Positions 20,341 through 31,834 of a DNA stretch of 64,000 nt are shown here, one piece after another. The notes under the pieces are model-generated. The model had not been told where the DNA came from. It was given only the letters and a program-made list of their open reading frames with translations, and ran no database searches. The DNA lies in the NCBI RefSeq assembly GCF_050947875.1, contig NC_134576.1, positions 52,328,255 through 52,392,254 of the forward strand, read 5' to 3'. The translations under genes and the position numbers were made by a program. Source of the DNA: Dermacentor variabilis (taxonomy: Eukaryota > Arthropoda > Arachnida > Ixodida > Ixodidae). Every line of letters starts with the position of its first letter. Position 1 is the stretch's first letter.

Positions 20341-20442
20341 CATGATTACGTTGCGCTTCGTGTTACACTGACGGACGTGAAGCACAGGACGCGTCCTGTC
20401 CTTCACGTTCGTCAGTGTAACACTAAGCGCAATATAATCATG
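20341..20442. mobile_element. Foldback element, 50-nt arms and 2-nt spacer (family shared with 47210)
   Basis: Arms 20341-20390 and 20393-20442 pair almost perfectly around the palindrome ACAGGACGCGTCCTGT. Outer ends are CATGATTACGTTGCG and CGCAATATAATCATG. The suffix AACGTCCACCCACTAGCCCC and then GTTCATTGC follows on the right, as it does after the element at 47210-47344. The two loci therefore are members of one family. Confidence 0.88.
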
Positions 20443-20904
20443 AACGTCCACCCACTAGCCCCGTTCATTGCTAAAATCTGGAGAGTTATAGCTGAGCGGG
20501 ATCACGGGCCAGCGGGCGAGCGGCAACGACAGTGGAGCGCCACGCGAAAGAAAGAGTTGTGGCTTTCCTTTAAATAGGAGTGGGGTGCCCCTCCCCCCCC
20601 CCTCCCCACATTTTTTTATTTTCTTTTACGAGCTAAGGGTGGCGAAGAGTTTGGAGTGGGGTACTGATGTAGCTGCATTAACGCTCGCGCACTGTATCAC
20701 ACTGCACGCTAACACTATCATTTTTTTTTGTCGGCTGCCCAAACAACAATCAGTGGTGGGGCAGTTATAGGCGAGGTAGTTCTGATGCAACACATTCTTT
20801 GTCCCACTGCAGAACATTGCAGTAGGTAGGCTCCCGTCTCGCCTGGCTCGGGGCATCCTAAAAAAAAAAGAAGAAGAGCGAGGGAAACAGAGAAAAATCT
20901 TTAC

Positions 20905-20975
20905 AGCGGTGAGATTAGAACCTAGTATCTTTAGCTAATAGCCAGATGCTCTACCGGTAGAATCACACACGGAGA
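20905..20975 (-). tRNA. tRNA-like relic (possible SINE head)
   Basis: On the minus strand, TCTACCGGTAGAGCATCTGG resembles a tRNA A box and D loop, CTGGCTATTAGCTAAAGA an anticodon arm, and AGGTTCTAATCTC a B box, in tRNA order and spacing. The acceptor stem does not pair well and the T loop is imperfect. It is likely a decayed tRNA-derived repeat rather than a working tRNA gene. Confidence 0.25.
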
Positions 20976-23949
20976 CATACATAGAGCCAATGATTGTAAA
21001 TATCATGCTTTTCCGCAGCACCGGTTCCCCCTGTAACTGGAATCTGCATAATTTTTTTCTCTCGTTTTCAACGTAACGCCTATTCAATTCGTAGGAACTA
21101 TGATACAACGAAGACCTGACTTAACGCTCTCGGTCAGCCCGTATTCAATACTCAAGCCACTGTTGTTTTAGTTATTACGAGCACTACCTGGGGTCATTGC
21201 ACGAAGCAAAAGTGAGGCGGCATCTCAGAAATTGCAGCAGAACGTTCCTACGCGAGTACAGCGAAAATTTATCTATTACTGGTAACTTCGCTAAGACAAC
21301 TGAACCGAGGATGATTGGCCCAGAAGCGTAATGTAATATTCGCACTCATAATCTCATTCTCTGAGTCATCCCCTTAACTTTTTCATTGTAGGTTTGCGCT
21401 TCCGCGCGTTTATTCAGAGCTTCTAGGTTGTTCGACATACTTCGTGTTAGTTTGGGGTTGTTGACCACGTACGACCACATGACAAAACTCTGGACAGTCG
21501 AATTAACGCCGTCAGATGTTGAACAAAACACGCCGGTAGCGTTCCCAGGATTTTATCGTATTACGACGATACGATACTTATAATTTTCTCTGGAAACACG
21601 CTGACCAATGTCGTTATCTCCTTGACTTCTGCCATCCAGCTTATAAAAGAAGAAATGGGCACGTTTCCCTTGTAACAAATACGGTTTATTACTTGTAGTA
21701 CCTTATTTATACTCCATTATATTAGTTTGTCAGTCTAGTATGCGAGGTTGTATTGCGTTTTTAAAACGCTACTTGTGTTCAGAACCAGTGACGTCACTTC
21801 GAAGGCGTGGCTGCTAGCGTCCATCAGCGTCTGAGTTTCGGTTTCGCACAGATATGCAGATTCGTCGCGCTAAAGAATGCGCGGGGGATCGCAAGTTTTG
21901 TAATCTAAACGCTGATCTAAACAATCCCCTCACTTCAATTTATGGATCGCGATCCGCATCTTAAGTGAATTAATTAAAAAGTCAACTAAGTGACGTTATT
22001 TTATTAGCCCCATAATTACCATGCTTTATCCTGCTTCTGATGTAAGCCACCACGTACATCCCGTTTCCGAAGAACGGAAACCTTCATTATCGGGGAAGGG
22101 GGATAAATGCGGTGAGCGACGGCCGGTGTTTTTCAGCAGAAAAAAAATATTTGTGTGTAATTCGGCACAGCCGAAGCTCATATCATGCATCTTGAGTTAA
22201 TTTCCCTATCAGGGCCAAGCTAAGCAGACTGACCTAAAGCCTATCACAAGTGTATCAATATAAGGTTGAAAGCTCAACATTTGAAGCACCACAGTTCTGA
22301 AGAGCGGTGCTGTGCCGCTACGGTGACTTGTTCTATATATATATACATATATACGGTAAAACTTCGTGCATGTGTTTGAAAACATTGTACGCATATTTTT
22401 TTTCCATGCCCTAGAAGAACTAAATGTAGCAGCAAATTTAAATTTCTCAAAAATAGGGGACGTGTTGTAGGACGTACGGAAAGTTTCTTAAACTGTGTCA
22501 TTTAATTGCAGCGTTTGCTGTGAATTACATATGCTACTGCTAAAAACCACTATACGAGCGTTATACACGTGTTTTACCGCTATTCTTTAACCGCGAAATG
22601 TGACAGCACGTTTAAATATGCACAAAAAGAGAGATGTGCTAAGGCTCATGTGCGGGCGAAATATTAAAATGCGTAATTTATCGCAGAATTTAAAGAAAAT
22701 ATAAAAAGAAACAGTGGCACTGGAATTATTGTTGTAATCCTGCAAGGTTGTTCAAATTTGCATTGCTCAGTTTTTTCTTTTTTTGCCGCGCAATGCCAGC
22801 TGCGGAATGAAAGCACGCCTCGAGCTCAGCATACTATATATTTGTAGATAACGCCCGCGGTTTAGCAAACGCATCGTAGAGTGAGAAAACGTCACCACCT
22901 GCTCACTTTGTGGCTTTTCGCTGTGCTTGTTTGGGATGAGCGTCGCGTTCCAATCGGGATTTGTGGTCCACTCACGGTATTATACCTGGCGTTTCCTTTT
23001 TTTTTCTGTTAACTGAACGTTTAAAAATAACCTGTGGCATATAGCACAACACTACTCATGGAGCTGGATTACTCCAAAATGGTGGACATTATTACAGTGT
23101 AAATCAAAATGCCTAATTGTGCAACTAACAAAATATGACTGCTCAACTTTCTAACCAAATACTTTAGCTCGCGTATTGCAATGTATTAATTAAAGCCTGT
23201 GATTTCGCAAGGCACATTCACTTAGAACGAGTTTTCAAACTAACACCAGTGTTGAGAGAAGTCCTGCGCGACTTGCGGTAAAAATGTGCCGCTGTTCTAC
23301 TTACTTTTTTATGAAAGCGTGTTTTTGAGTATTCTGTGCCTTAAAGCTAAAAATTTACTTGAACATCAATGCATTTAGTCGGAAACTTGGGGAACGCATA
23401 CTTCTAAACAGGTGTCTCACAATTTGTTCCAATCGGATATCAGTTTCGAAGCCACGGGCTACATACACTCTATAGATTGAAATATGCGTCGTAAAGCAAT
23501 TTCATTACCACTTATTTAGAGAGAAATCATTCATTTATGAAATAGTCATTATAAATTCTTGTGCAAAAAATGTCCACCTCTAAGACGTGCCAGGGGTGTT
23601 CTAAAATCCTGTTAACGTTAAAAAAACGTATATAAATATATTTAGTTCCTAGCGTGCAAAAAAACACCGACCCTATTATGACCGGAGCCAGGCATTTAAT
23701 AGTACTAACGGTATGAAAAAAAAAAGGATGTTGGACAAACAAAAGTACATGTCCAAAATACAGGTATCAGTTTTGTGCTTTTGTGAAAAATGGGCGGTGA
23801 TAACCATTTTATACGACTAATAACGTACGCTGGTAGACATGCTTACTGCTGTAATTAGTTCAATTCGGTTCGTGTCATCAGTCTTACAGCTGCTACAGTT
23901 AATTATAAGACGGGCGACATTCTAGCCTTCCGTTTCTCCTCAAACCTGG
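20976..23949. other. No gene recognised (about 3 kb, AT-rich)
   Basis: Contains short open frames without domains and a small (TA)n tract at about 22335-22355. The part 23040-23600 shares a motif (GGCACATTCACTTAGAACGA) with 43340-43370, so it probably contains an old dispersed repeat. Confidence 0.45.
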
Positions 23950-23959
23950 GGCGCGATTG

Positions 23960-24093
23960 GAGATCGTTGTTCGAAACATGCGTTCAGTTTGCGTTCAGTT
24001 TCGCCTCACGCGATTGGCGTAGGCCGCGCCAAATCGTCAGCCACGCCCGGCGACTGACCACTTAACTGAACGCGCGTTTCGAACAACGATCTC
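23960..24093. repeat. Foldback, 30-nt arms with nested inner palindrome
   Basis: Arms 23960-23989 (GAGATCGTTGTTCGAAACAT...) and 24064-24093 are inverse copies with two mismatches. Within the loop, CGATTGGCG and CGCCAAATCG form a second stem, so the whole 134 bp could fold as a branched hairpin. No ORF. Confidence 0.7.
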
Positions 24094-24410
24094 AGATTAA
24101 ACGCTTTCCAAATTGCTGGCGTGATAAAATGAACAAGGCTTCCTCAAACAAGCCGAGACGTCTAATACTTATTACCATGATCTTGTTGGTCGTCGTCTTT
24201 TCTTTTCCTTCTCTCATGAATCTACTACCCGACCATACGTGATGACGCCAAAGCATCAATTGCATTACTGCAGCATTTTGGCAGCGCCTACATTATGTAG
24301 GCAACAATGTTGTTGCAGTCCGTTCCCGTACACCGGATAAGGCATGTACTCACCGAGATGACAAAGGCCTTTTCCCTCGACGTTGCGAAAATATTTCTCC
24401 TAATTTTCGC

Positions 24411-24690
24411 CTACCCTATATCGTTGCCACAATATGGTGGAAATGTGAGGTACTCCGAATGATCTGTATTTGTTGGGTGATCGTGTAGCTGGCGCAGAAC
24501 AGTGGTCGTAGAGAGTACGAGCAGAAGCTTGGGTCCATCGCAGTTAGCATCGCGATGGTAGAGAATATCATCACGGAGCAGTAACGGGTTGAAGGACGAG
24601 TGCAAGACAGCCGAATATTCAAAGATTTGTAGCTGTAGAATATCATCACAAATATGCCTTGCCTCTTCTACACCTCGCAAGCATTATTTT
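24411..24690 (-). mobile_element. Ty3/gypsy pol fragment (RNase H to integrase junction)
   Basis: The minus-strand frame contains LLRDDILYHRDANCDGPKLL and LVLSTTTVLRQLHDHPTN, matching the stretch just before the HHCC zinc finger of tick gypsy integrases (LYRRN--PDG--LLLVVP-HLR--VL--LHD-PTAGHLG). The following GHLG is replaced after a shift by a decayed sequence. Only about 60 recognisable codons remain. Confidence 0.5.
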
Positions 24691-26492
24691 TAGTACGGTG
24701 CAAAATCAGGAGAGTAATCGGTATCTCGGCAACGGCATTAGCATAGAGACCTCTGCAAATCCAAAATATCGCTCCCTTTAGTTGCTCGCACCATTAAGAA
24801 GCCCGCAAATGCACGCAAAGTGCCTCGAGCGGCCAATTTTACGTGTATTCGCGGTCATGTTTCACGCTTGGAAAATCACTTTAATCTAATTATACCATTT
24901 GAAAAGTTTATTTATTAATTGAATCTAATTATGTAATTCGGCGGAATGCAAAAAATAAACTGAGTATCTCCAAGCGACGGCAAACTCCATTACCTTGGTT
25001 CTGTACAGCTACGGGGTATGTGCATATTTTTAAATCTTGGCGCATGATACTAATTGGGACACCCTTAATATAGTCATAAAAGATTCACTCGTAAATCATG
25101 CACCTGATCATATTTTCGCTATCATTATTATGAACGGAAAACGAGCCGAAGTTAATTATATTAAAATGTCTGGAATAACGTTTGCTTCAAACAAAGCCAC
25201 CATTCTAAATACTTGTTGTTGCGCTTACGTGCCATTGAGATAGACGGCGGTCGATTTTCCCAGCCATCAGCCTGATCATACTGCGCTTCCTGAGCCGAGG
25301 TGTAGCAGACAGTACTGAGCCGTCGCAGTATGGGTGGGGTATGCGCGTGCCTAACTTAACATTGCCTTATCAGCAGGTGACTGATAGGAGATAAAATAAC
25401 ACAGTTCTTCTCTCAAGCTTCCTGTAAATCGGTGACTGTCGCTTGAAGTTGTTGCTTTGCGATCTAAAGAACGCATGTGTGTGTTATGAAATCATGTTCT
25501 GACTATAAATATTTCAAAGTATTCGCAGGGCATTCGCGAAAAGATAGCTCTTCGAGGACGATCACCTTTATCTAAGTTATATAATTCTTTCTTCGGGGAA
25601 AACTGATTCACAAATCTCGCCAAAATATTTATGTGGTCGTAAAGTAGTTGCTCACATTTATACCGAACTCGTTACATCGTCTTCTTGCACGTACTCCCTT
25701 TGTAGTCCTTGCTTTAATTCACAAAATTGTGGTTGCCGGAGTTTGACAACTTCCGTATCAATGCCAACAAAGTAAACGTCATTACCTCACATTGGCCTCT
25801 GGAAACGTAGTTACCGCTGCTACAAATAGCATGACTTCTATAATACAACAGTCCTTGTCGTGAACGAACTAAACATCCTTGACTTTGTCGTTGGTATATC
25901 CAAAACATCGCATTTCTGTGATTTTTTCTGCTCTGAATTAACTTACTGAGACAGCAGCATTCTTTTCCAGTGAAGACCACCTTCTTGTTTTTACTTACTT
26001 GCTTTTTAATTGAATAATTGGGTTCACTGCCTCCCGAGGAAACTCCAATAAGTCAGAGCTATTGGGTACAGTCAGGGTTCTATGTTTTCCGTTTTTATTT
26101 GTCAGAAATTCGACGTACTCTTGCTTTTTTTTTCAACTTCAATTTTCACCCTCATATACGGTGACCTTCCGTGAATAGATTATTCCTAATGGATTTTCAC
26201 CGCCTTTACTCAGTGGATAATTTTTCGCATCGAGGTTACCGTTTATTTTTTTGGTGAAATGTTATGTTGTCACGGAAACCTCCTGTATACCTGCCCATCT
26301 TGGTCATCAACGCTGTTCCTGTACTCGATACACGGAAGAGGAAAGTTGCATTCAACATTCGAATACAAACAGAATCAGATTTTATTTATGATATTGTACA
26401 GCTCCAGAGCTCCCGCGAATAATGCCCAAAGAAGATGTCTAGGCAGCTTAACAAGGTTTGCTGCAGGGCTAGTTTGTTCATGGTATACAGTG
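24691..26492. other. No gene recognised
   Basis: AT-rich, no recognisable coding or repeat feature apart from short inverted runs. Confidence 0.45.
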
Positions 26493-26601
26493 AAATAAAA
26501 GAGTGCAAAAAAGGACAATGACCAGACTGAACAACACATGCGCACAATGAGCGCTGGTGTTGTTCAGTCTTGTCCCTGCTTACTTTTCCGCTATTTTATT
26601 T
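26493..26601. mobile_element. Foldback element, about 45-nt arms
   Basis: Arms 26493-26537 and 26557-26601. The inner 14 nt (AGACTGAACAACAC/GTGTTGTTCAGTCT) and the outer AAATAAAA/TTTTATTT pair well; the middle of each arm is diverged. The spacer carries GCGCACAATGAGCGC, itself a hairpin. It resembles the other foldbacks in size but not in sequence. Confidence 0.65.
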
Positions 26602-27200
26602 AATAAATGTCGAAGTAGGTACGACCCCGCATTACTGCCAGTTAAATTGTCCGGCTCATTCACAGCATTAACTGTTGCAAAGAACCTGCTAAGAACCATG
26701 CCAGGGCTCCTTTTATCCACACTGCGCATTACCTTGCTCTCATTTTTTGTTGAAGAGGCAGGTAGGTAAAACAGACAGAACTAATCAGAACATTATGACA
26801 TTCCAGCGAACATTTTATAATTTAGGTGAACCGAAGCTTTAGTGAAATTGTTAAGTAAATTCTATTTACGTAAATACAGTGCGCACAACTGTGATTGTGT
26901 TTATCTTATGTTACGTGCAACCTCAAGGAACGTTTATGTTTATCCATCACAGTGGTTAGAACATTAATTTCGTGGAATGCTTCCGCGTATGTATTACACC
27001 GGTCACAAGCCACGCCAAAATGCGAACGCGCCCTCAGGCGAATTCACACTGTGAAGCGCCGTAGCAGCGATGTTTGATGCTTGTCAAGTGCAGAATGACA
27101 AGGACAGGTGTATGCACAGAGAAGCTCAAGCATTATTTAAATACATTTGAGGCTTTTGAGCTACTTGTGTCACTGTGCCACGTAATCATTCCAGAAAATT
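26602..27200. other. No gene recognised
   Basis: No domain or clear repeat seen. Confidence 0.45.
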
Positions 27201-27300
27201 TGGGCACATGGGCACCATGGGCACAACCGTGCCCATGGTGCCCATGGGCACATGACCGTGGGCACATGACCATGGGCACATCACCGTGCAGGGGCACATC
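27201..27300. repeat. Minisatellite of about 13-bp GGGCACATGACC units with a 15-bp palindrome
   Basis: About seven imperfect units containing GGGCACATG or CCATGGGCAC. The first part folds into a perfect hairpin: GGGCACCATGGGCAC (27210-27224), AACC, GTGCCCATGGTGCCC (27229-27243). Confidence 0.8.
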
Positions 27301-27383
27301 CCCAGTGGCCCAAAAGTGGGGTAGCCCAAATATAAGAAATTACAGAAATGCAAAGCAACATTGGAATGTCGCTCAGCATTCCA

Positions 27384-27850
27384 TGAGTGAGTGAGTGAGT
27401 GAGTGAATAAACATTTATTTGGTCCAGCAAAACGCGATAAAACGCGCACCCGGCTAATCCCACGACGGGACTGACAGGTCTAATCTGCCGGCCCGATCGC
27501 GGGCGCGCTGGACGGCCAGGATTCGGTTCTCAAAGACGGGACTTCGCAGGAGTGCGTCCCACTCTTCCTTGGTGAACTTCGGGCCCAGCGACCCGCACTC
27601 CCAGAGCATATGAGGCAACGTAGCAACCTCACCACAGGCCACGCAAGAACAATTCGGATAAATCTCGGGATATATGCTGTTAAGGGACGCCGGATTTGGG
27701 CAGGAGTTCGTTTGCAGGAGTCTGAGTGTGACCGCCTGCGGCCTGCTTAGCTTGGAGTGAGGCGGCGGGAAAACCCTTCTCTCTAAGTAAAAGAATTTAG
27801 TAATTTCATTGTGCGCTACAGGAGCGTCTGAGGTACGAATGTTCATTTCT
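27384..27850 (-). mobile_element. I-like non-LTR retrotransposon 3' end with (TCAC)n tail
   Basis: An open minus-strand frame (27846-27454) reads RRVFPPPHSKLSRPQAVTLR, LLQTNSCPNPASLNSIYP, CSCVACGEVATLPHMLWEC (CxxC-H-C knuckle) and WDALLRSPVFENRILAVQRA before TGA-less decay near RLDLSVPSWD. AATAAATGTTTATT (complement of 27406-27419) and a short (TCAC)n run at 27384-27405 follow. The copy is 5'-truncated near 27850. It belongs to the same broad family as 7396-7790. Confidence 0.85.
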
Positions 27851-30389
27851 TTTGAATAGGAACGCTTTCTATGAAGCGCGAAATGCTTGTGCAGACTTTA
27901 ATTCTCTAAGACTCTCCCCATCTAGGTGGAATAACTCTATTTAGTTCAAATGTTTACAGAGATTGTTGGAGCTTTGTGTTTGCTGCTGTCTGTCCAAAAC
28001 AACTCTCTCTCTATTTAAACCCTGTTGATCCGAGATGGGAAAGGATCGATCAAGGGACGCCATATAAGGTCTGGGTGAGCTCGTGCGCGTGGACGGAGAG
28101 ACCACTCCATTTTGGAGTTCATGAGGGGCGAATGGCACGTCAAGGCTGTCGTCTGCAGTTGGAAGCGTGCAAAGGTGTGTTGGCGCTGCAGGGCTGACGC
28201 GCATCCTGCAAGGTGTAAGCAGGAGTGTTCGGATACCTTGACGTCCTTGCAAGCTGGATATAGAGCTTAATGCGCGGAACAGGTACCGCTGCCATGAAGG
28301 TGATGACAGGGCACAAACAACTCGCCAGGTTACGGTGCCCTATACCGCACAACTTATGTGCTCCTCGGCAAAAAGCACAAGGCGGCAAGTATAAACTGAG
28401 TCCTCTTCATCTGGTCTCGTGTATTTTCGCTTGGTGTTTTTATCCGTTTTGTCTATTTTATTAACTGGGAGCCTTTTGTGCATCAGCTGCAAGAGTAGTG
28501 GTATAAACGCGCATAAAAGGACATCTCGGCTGCTATACAAGGAGCCAGCGCGGCTTGTGCCAATGTCCTTACTCTTTCAGAGACTGCAGCTGACACATAA
28601 TACGATTACCTCCGCACGTTGAGGGTAATAGTTGCACAACCGGATGACATTCAAGCTGCTTGACATGAGTAGGAAAAGGCACAGAGACGCATTAAGTAAT
28701 CAAATCAAAGTCGGCGGAGGCCGTTCTTCGAGCGTGTAGGCCAACGCAAAAGCTCAAACGCACATCTAACGTACCTTTCTGAGACTCAAGATTAAGCTAT
28801 ACTCGCACCTGTTATTTTTTTGTATGTGTATGTGTGCGTCTTTACATTGCGGAGCAGGAAAAGTAGATCTAGCTGAAAACTTCCACTCAAAAGGTGCCAC
28901 GCCCTCTTCAGCTGGGCCTGCAACACCAATGGCTGCTCACGTAGCCGGCATCGCCGAGCATGTCCCGGAGTGACGGGCCTTTCACGTTGCGCGAAATCAC
29001 CGCCGCCTGTATAGTTTTGCGCGCGGTTCGCCGTCTCCAGACGCTGGTGACATTGCAGCTAGAGCGCCGAAAGACACGAAAGACAAAAGGCTGAGCACTT
29101 CTCACTTACCACCTGCGCAAAAAGAACGCTGCAACCTTCGTTTCGCTTTTGGTCGAACTTGCTAATGAGCAATCTTGTTTGCTTTTATGTTTTAAAGACG
29201 CGGCGTCATCTGACGCGTGTGTCTCTTGCTAATAAGCAGGCGCTGCGTGTTCCTGTCGCCGCCGTTCAGAGTTTATCCGCGAACGGCGGGTCAACAGGCG
29301 TTATTTAACAGAGACAGCTTTGGGCACAGTTCCAGCGCTTCTTGCCGTGCTTCGGAGGCCTTCAAACAAAGCAACGCACAGTCGGATGGGCGGGCTCGCA
29401 AGACACGGAACAGCTCATTTTGCTGTACTGAAGTAATTGGCTGGCGTTTTAGCTGAACTTAACTGCTTAATTAGTATTTTGGTCGTCAGGTTCTTTGTGG
29501 AGCTTCCCCAGCTCTCGGGGAGGTGCTTGTACACTCAATTGCGCCGACTCTGAACACACTGTTTGAACGCGCACTGAAAGTTGTACCGTCCATGTAATGT
29601 ATATCTAACTTAAATGGACACATCACTCGAAAATGGCGGCTTGGTGCCTCCGCGCAAGCGTTCAATTGAGCGCGCTAGGCTAATGCTCTGCGCATTCCTC
29701 TCCGGTTGAATTGAAAGTGTTTTTAAGAGCGCACGTCATACGACAGTTATTCGCATATGGAATAGCTTATGTAATCGCCGTGAATTAGGATAAATTAACG
29801 CACCGTGAGAACTGACTGGTATTAATTCCGCAACCTGTAAGTGCATCACGCATGCGGTCTAGTGTTGTTGGGAAAAAGAGTTGTGGAAAACTTGACATTC
29901 ACGCCGTCAGTTCAGACTCATACGACATAAGAAGGCAACGGCGGATTGAAGACAACGAATGTGGCACCATCGGACGTGAGCTCTTCAAGGACCCGCTTGT
30001 CGGTCTTAATTTGTGAGTTTCTCTGCTTGACCTCAGCACTCAGATGCCAAGATTTGGTCGACGTCTTGCCACCTCACCAGGCGGGAGGACTTTGTGGCCT
30101 CCAATGCGTACCAGCGGCTGGCACGGTAGCCGAACCAGTTGGCAAAGAAAGGACCCCGTTCCTCCAAGCGCTTGCCTGGTGCAGGTGGAGGGATGAACGC
30201 TACCGTAGGCCAACAGACTCCCGCTGTGCGGCTGGCTGGCGGTGATCATTCAACCCGATTGCGACGACGGATGCTGACATCGAGGCGAACTCTCCAGAGG
30301 GTGACGATCACGTCGTACTGACTATCGTGAGCCGTATAGCGATGCCACAACAGTGTAGACCACCTACATGGAAGCAGAATACAGATAGT
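27851..30389. other. No gene recognised; possible 5' part of the ORF1 element near the end
   Basis: 2.5 kb without a supportable gene. From about 29940 a GC-richer stretch carries open frames (for example 29946-30245) that could be the decayed N-terminal part of the Gag-like ORF1 that becomes recognisable at 30390, but no motif proves it. Confidence 0.4.
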
Positions 30390-30912
30390 TTACCACGGTG
30401 ACGTACACGAAATCACGCCAAGTGGGACTACCAGTGATCTTCAAGCTCACTGACCCCGCAGCTTCGTTCTGGAAATTGAATCCAAACAAGTGGGCCAGCG
30501 AGATTATTACCACGGAAAGAGAGAAGGAACAATCATTTCGTGTAACAAAAGAAGGCAATTTTTCCGTAAGTGTGTCTTCTCTCGCTGCACTTATACAAGA
30601 CTGCTCGAGCTGACTCATGTTGGATGTCTTGCAGTGGAACCGTGCGTGCCACCATCGTACACGAAAAATCTAGGAAAAATAAGACACGTTCCAATTCAGT
30701 ACACTGAAGACCAACCGCTTGAGTACTTACAAGAAAGCGGCGTCATTTCCGTCAAGAGGCAGACCAGATGGCTCCGGCGAGAAGATGGAGCAGGTGAAAC
30801 CACGTGCACTTGGGAGCGTCATCGTACAATTCGCGCCTGATAGACCATTGCCAACACGCGTTCTACTTGATTCGCGAGTCATCCAGTAGAAGGAAAATTA
30901 GAAACGCAGCTG

Positions 30913-31143
30913 ACCCGCCGTGGTTGCTCAGTGGCTATGGTGTTGGGCTGCTGAGCACGAGGTCGCGGGATCGAATCCCGGCCACGGCGGCCGCATTTCG
31001 ATGGGGGCGAAATGCGAAAACACCCGTGTGCTTAGATTTAGGTGCACGTTAAAGAACCCCAGGTGGTCAAAATTTCCGGAGTCCTCCACTACGGCGTGCC
31101 TCATAATCAGAAAGTGGTTTTGGCACGTAAAACCCCAAATATT
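30913..31143 (+). mobile_element. Ruka-like tRNA-derived SINE with 16-bp TSD
   Basis: Flanked by exact copies of ATTAGAAACGCAGCTG at 30897-30912 and 31144-31159. The head is tRNA-like: A box within TGGTTGCTCAGTGGC and B box within GGGATCGAATCCCGGCC, closed by CCGCCGTGG/CCACGGCGG. The body contains GCATTTCGATGGGGGCGAAA, GGTGCACGTTAAAGAACCCC and AAGTGGTTTTGGCACGTAAA. It is transcribed by RNA polymerase III from the internal boxes and depends on LINE proteins for movement. It is about 95 percent identical to the copy at 42369. Confidence 0.93.
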
Positions 31144-31424
31144 ATTAGAAACGCAGCTGGTTGTTACAAATGCCAGCGATTTGGCCACGTTGCAAATCCT
31201 GCCATGGCCAATCGCGATCCAAGAATAAAAACAGGAACAGCGCAACACAGGACGATCAAGTAAACAGGACAGAGCGCTGACTAGCAACCAAATGCTTTAT
31301 TTGCAGAAGCAGCATATAAGGACATCATGAATATGACAAAGAACATAAAAAGGAGGATAAGAAGGATAAGCGTCAGCGAAGAAGATAATCAAATTCTTTT
31401 GTTGAGAGCGTGAGGGACGCAGAA

Positions 31425-31799
31425 CTAGCGCACGCGTCGCCACTTTTGAATATGTAAAATACTGCAAAGATTTCCCGCGCATGCTTTTCGATCACTATAT
31501 CTGCCAATTATTTCGCACTTCTTAAAGATCGGGGTGCAACCACAAGTGTTACAGTGGGCAGCTAGATGACTGTACGGGTTTCCTTTTAGTGAAGCCGCAT
31601 GCTCGCACAGGTGATCATTAATGCACTTCCCCGTTTGCCCGATATAGCAACGTTCACAATCGAGCGCCATATTATAGACGACCTGCGTTGTACAGTCAAT
31701 AAAGCCGCGAGCATGATTCTTATAGCAGCTTTTGCTCGCGACAGTAGCCTCCCTGTTGACTATAGGTAGGATACTGTTGCGATACTGTCTGTCTCCCAT
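31425..31799 (-). pseudogene. Penelope-like GIY-YIG nuclease, left copy (frameshifted)
   Basis: Reads IVNREATVASKSCYKNHARG, FIDCTTQVVYNMALDCERC, YIGQTGKCINDHLCEHAASL, HLAAHCNTCGCTPIFKKCEI and IGRYSDRKAC. Relative to the right copy it has a 4-nt insertion after GRYS, which destroys the REIFEAF region holding the catalytic Glu. The conserved Arg (TGRCIND) is Lys here. It is therefore inactive. Confidence 0.83.
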
Positions 31800-31834
31800 A
31801 CCATTATGAAAAGTGCGGCCAAGGCAGGAGGGAG

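Larger units (their letters stand above)
19897..20533 (+). repeat. Direct repeat flanking a SANT-like ORF and a foldback
   Basis: The segment 19897-19952 recurs at 20478-20533 with about 80 percent identity, including GGGTCAGCGGGCGAGCGG against GGGCCAGCGGGCGAGCGG. The interval holds the SANT-like ORF (20039-20242) and the foldback (20341-20442). The second copy is followed by unrelated sequence rather than by a second ORF. Confidence 0.7.

Noticed and set aside
25250..25340. Inverted repeat CATACTGCG/CGCAGTATG
   Set aside because: Only 9-10 bp of pairing across 70 bp; expected by chance in a window this long.
30913..30990. tRNA gene with A and B boxes
   Set aside because: The tRNA-like head continues into the SINE body and the unit is flanked by a target duplication; a second copy exists at 42369.
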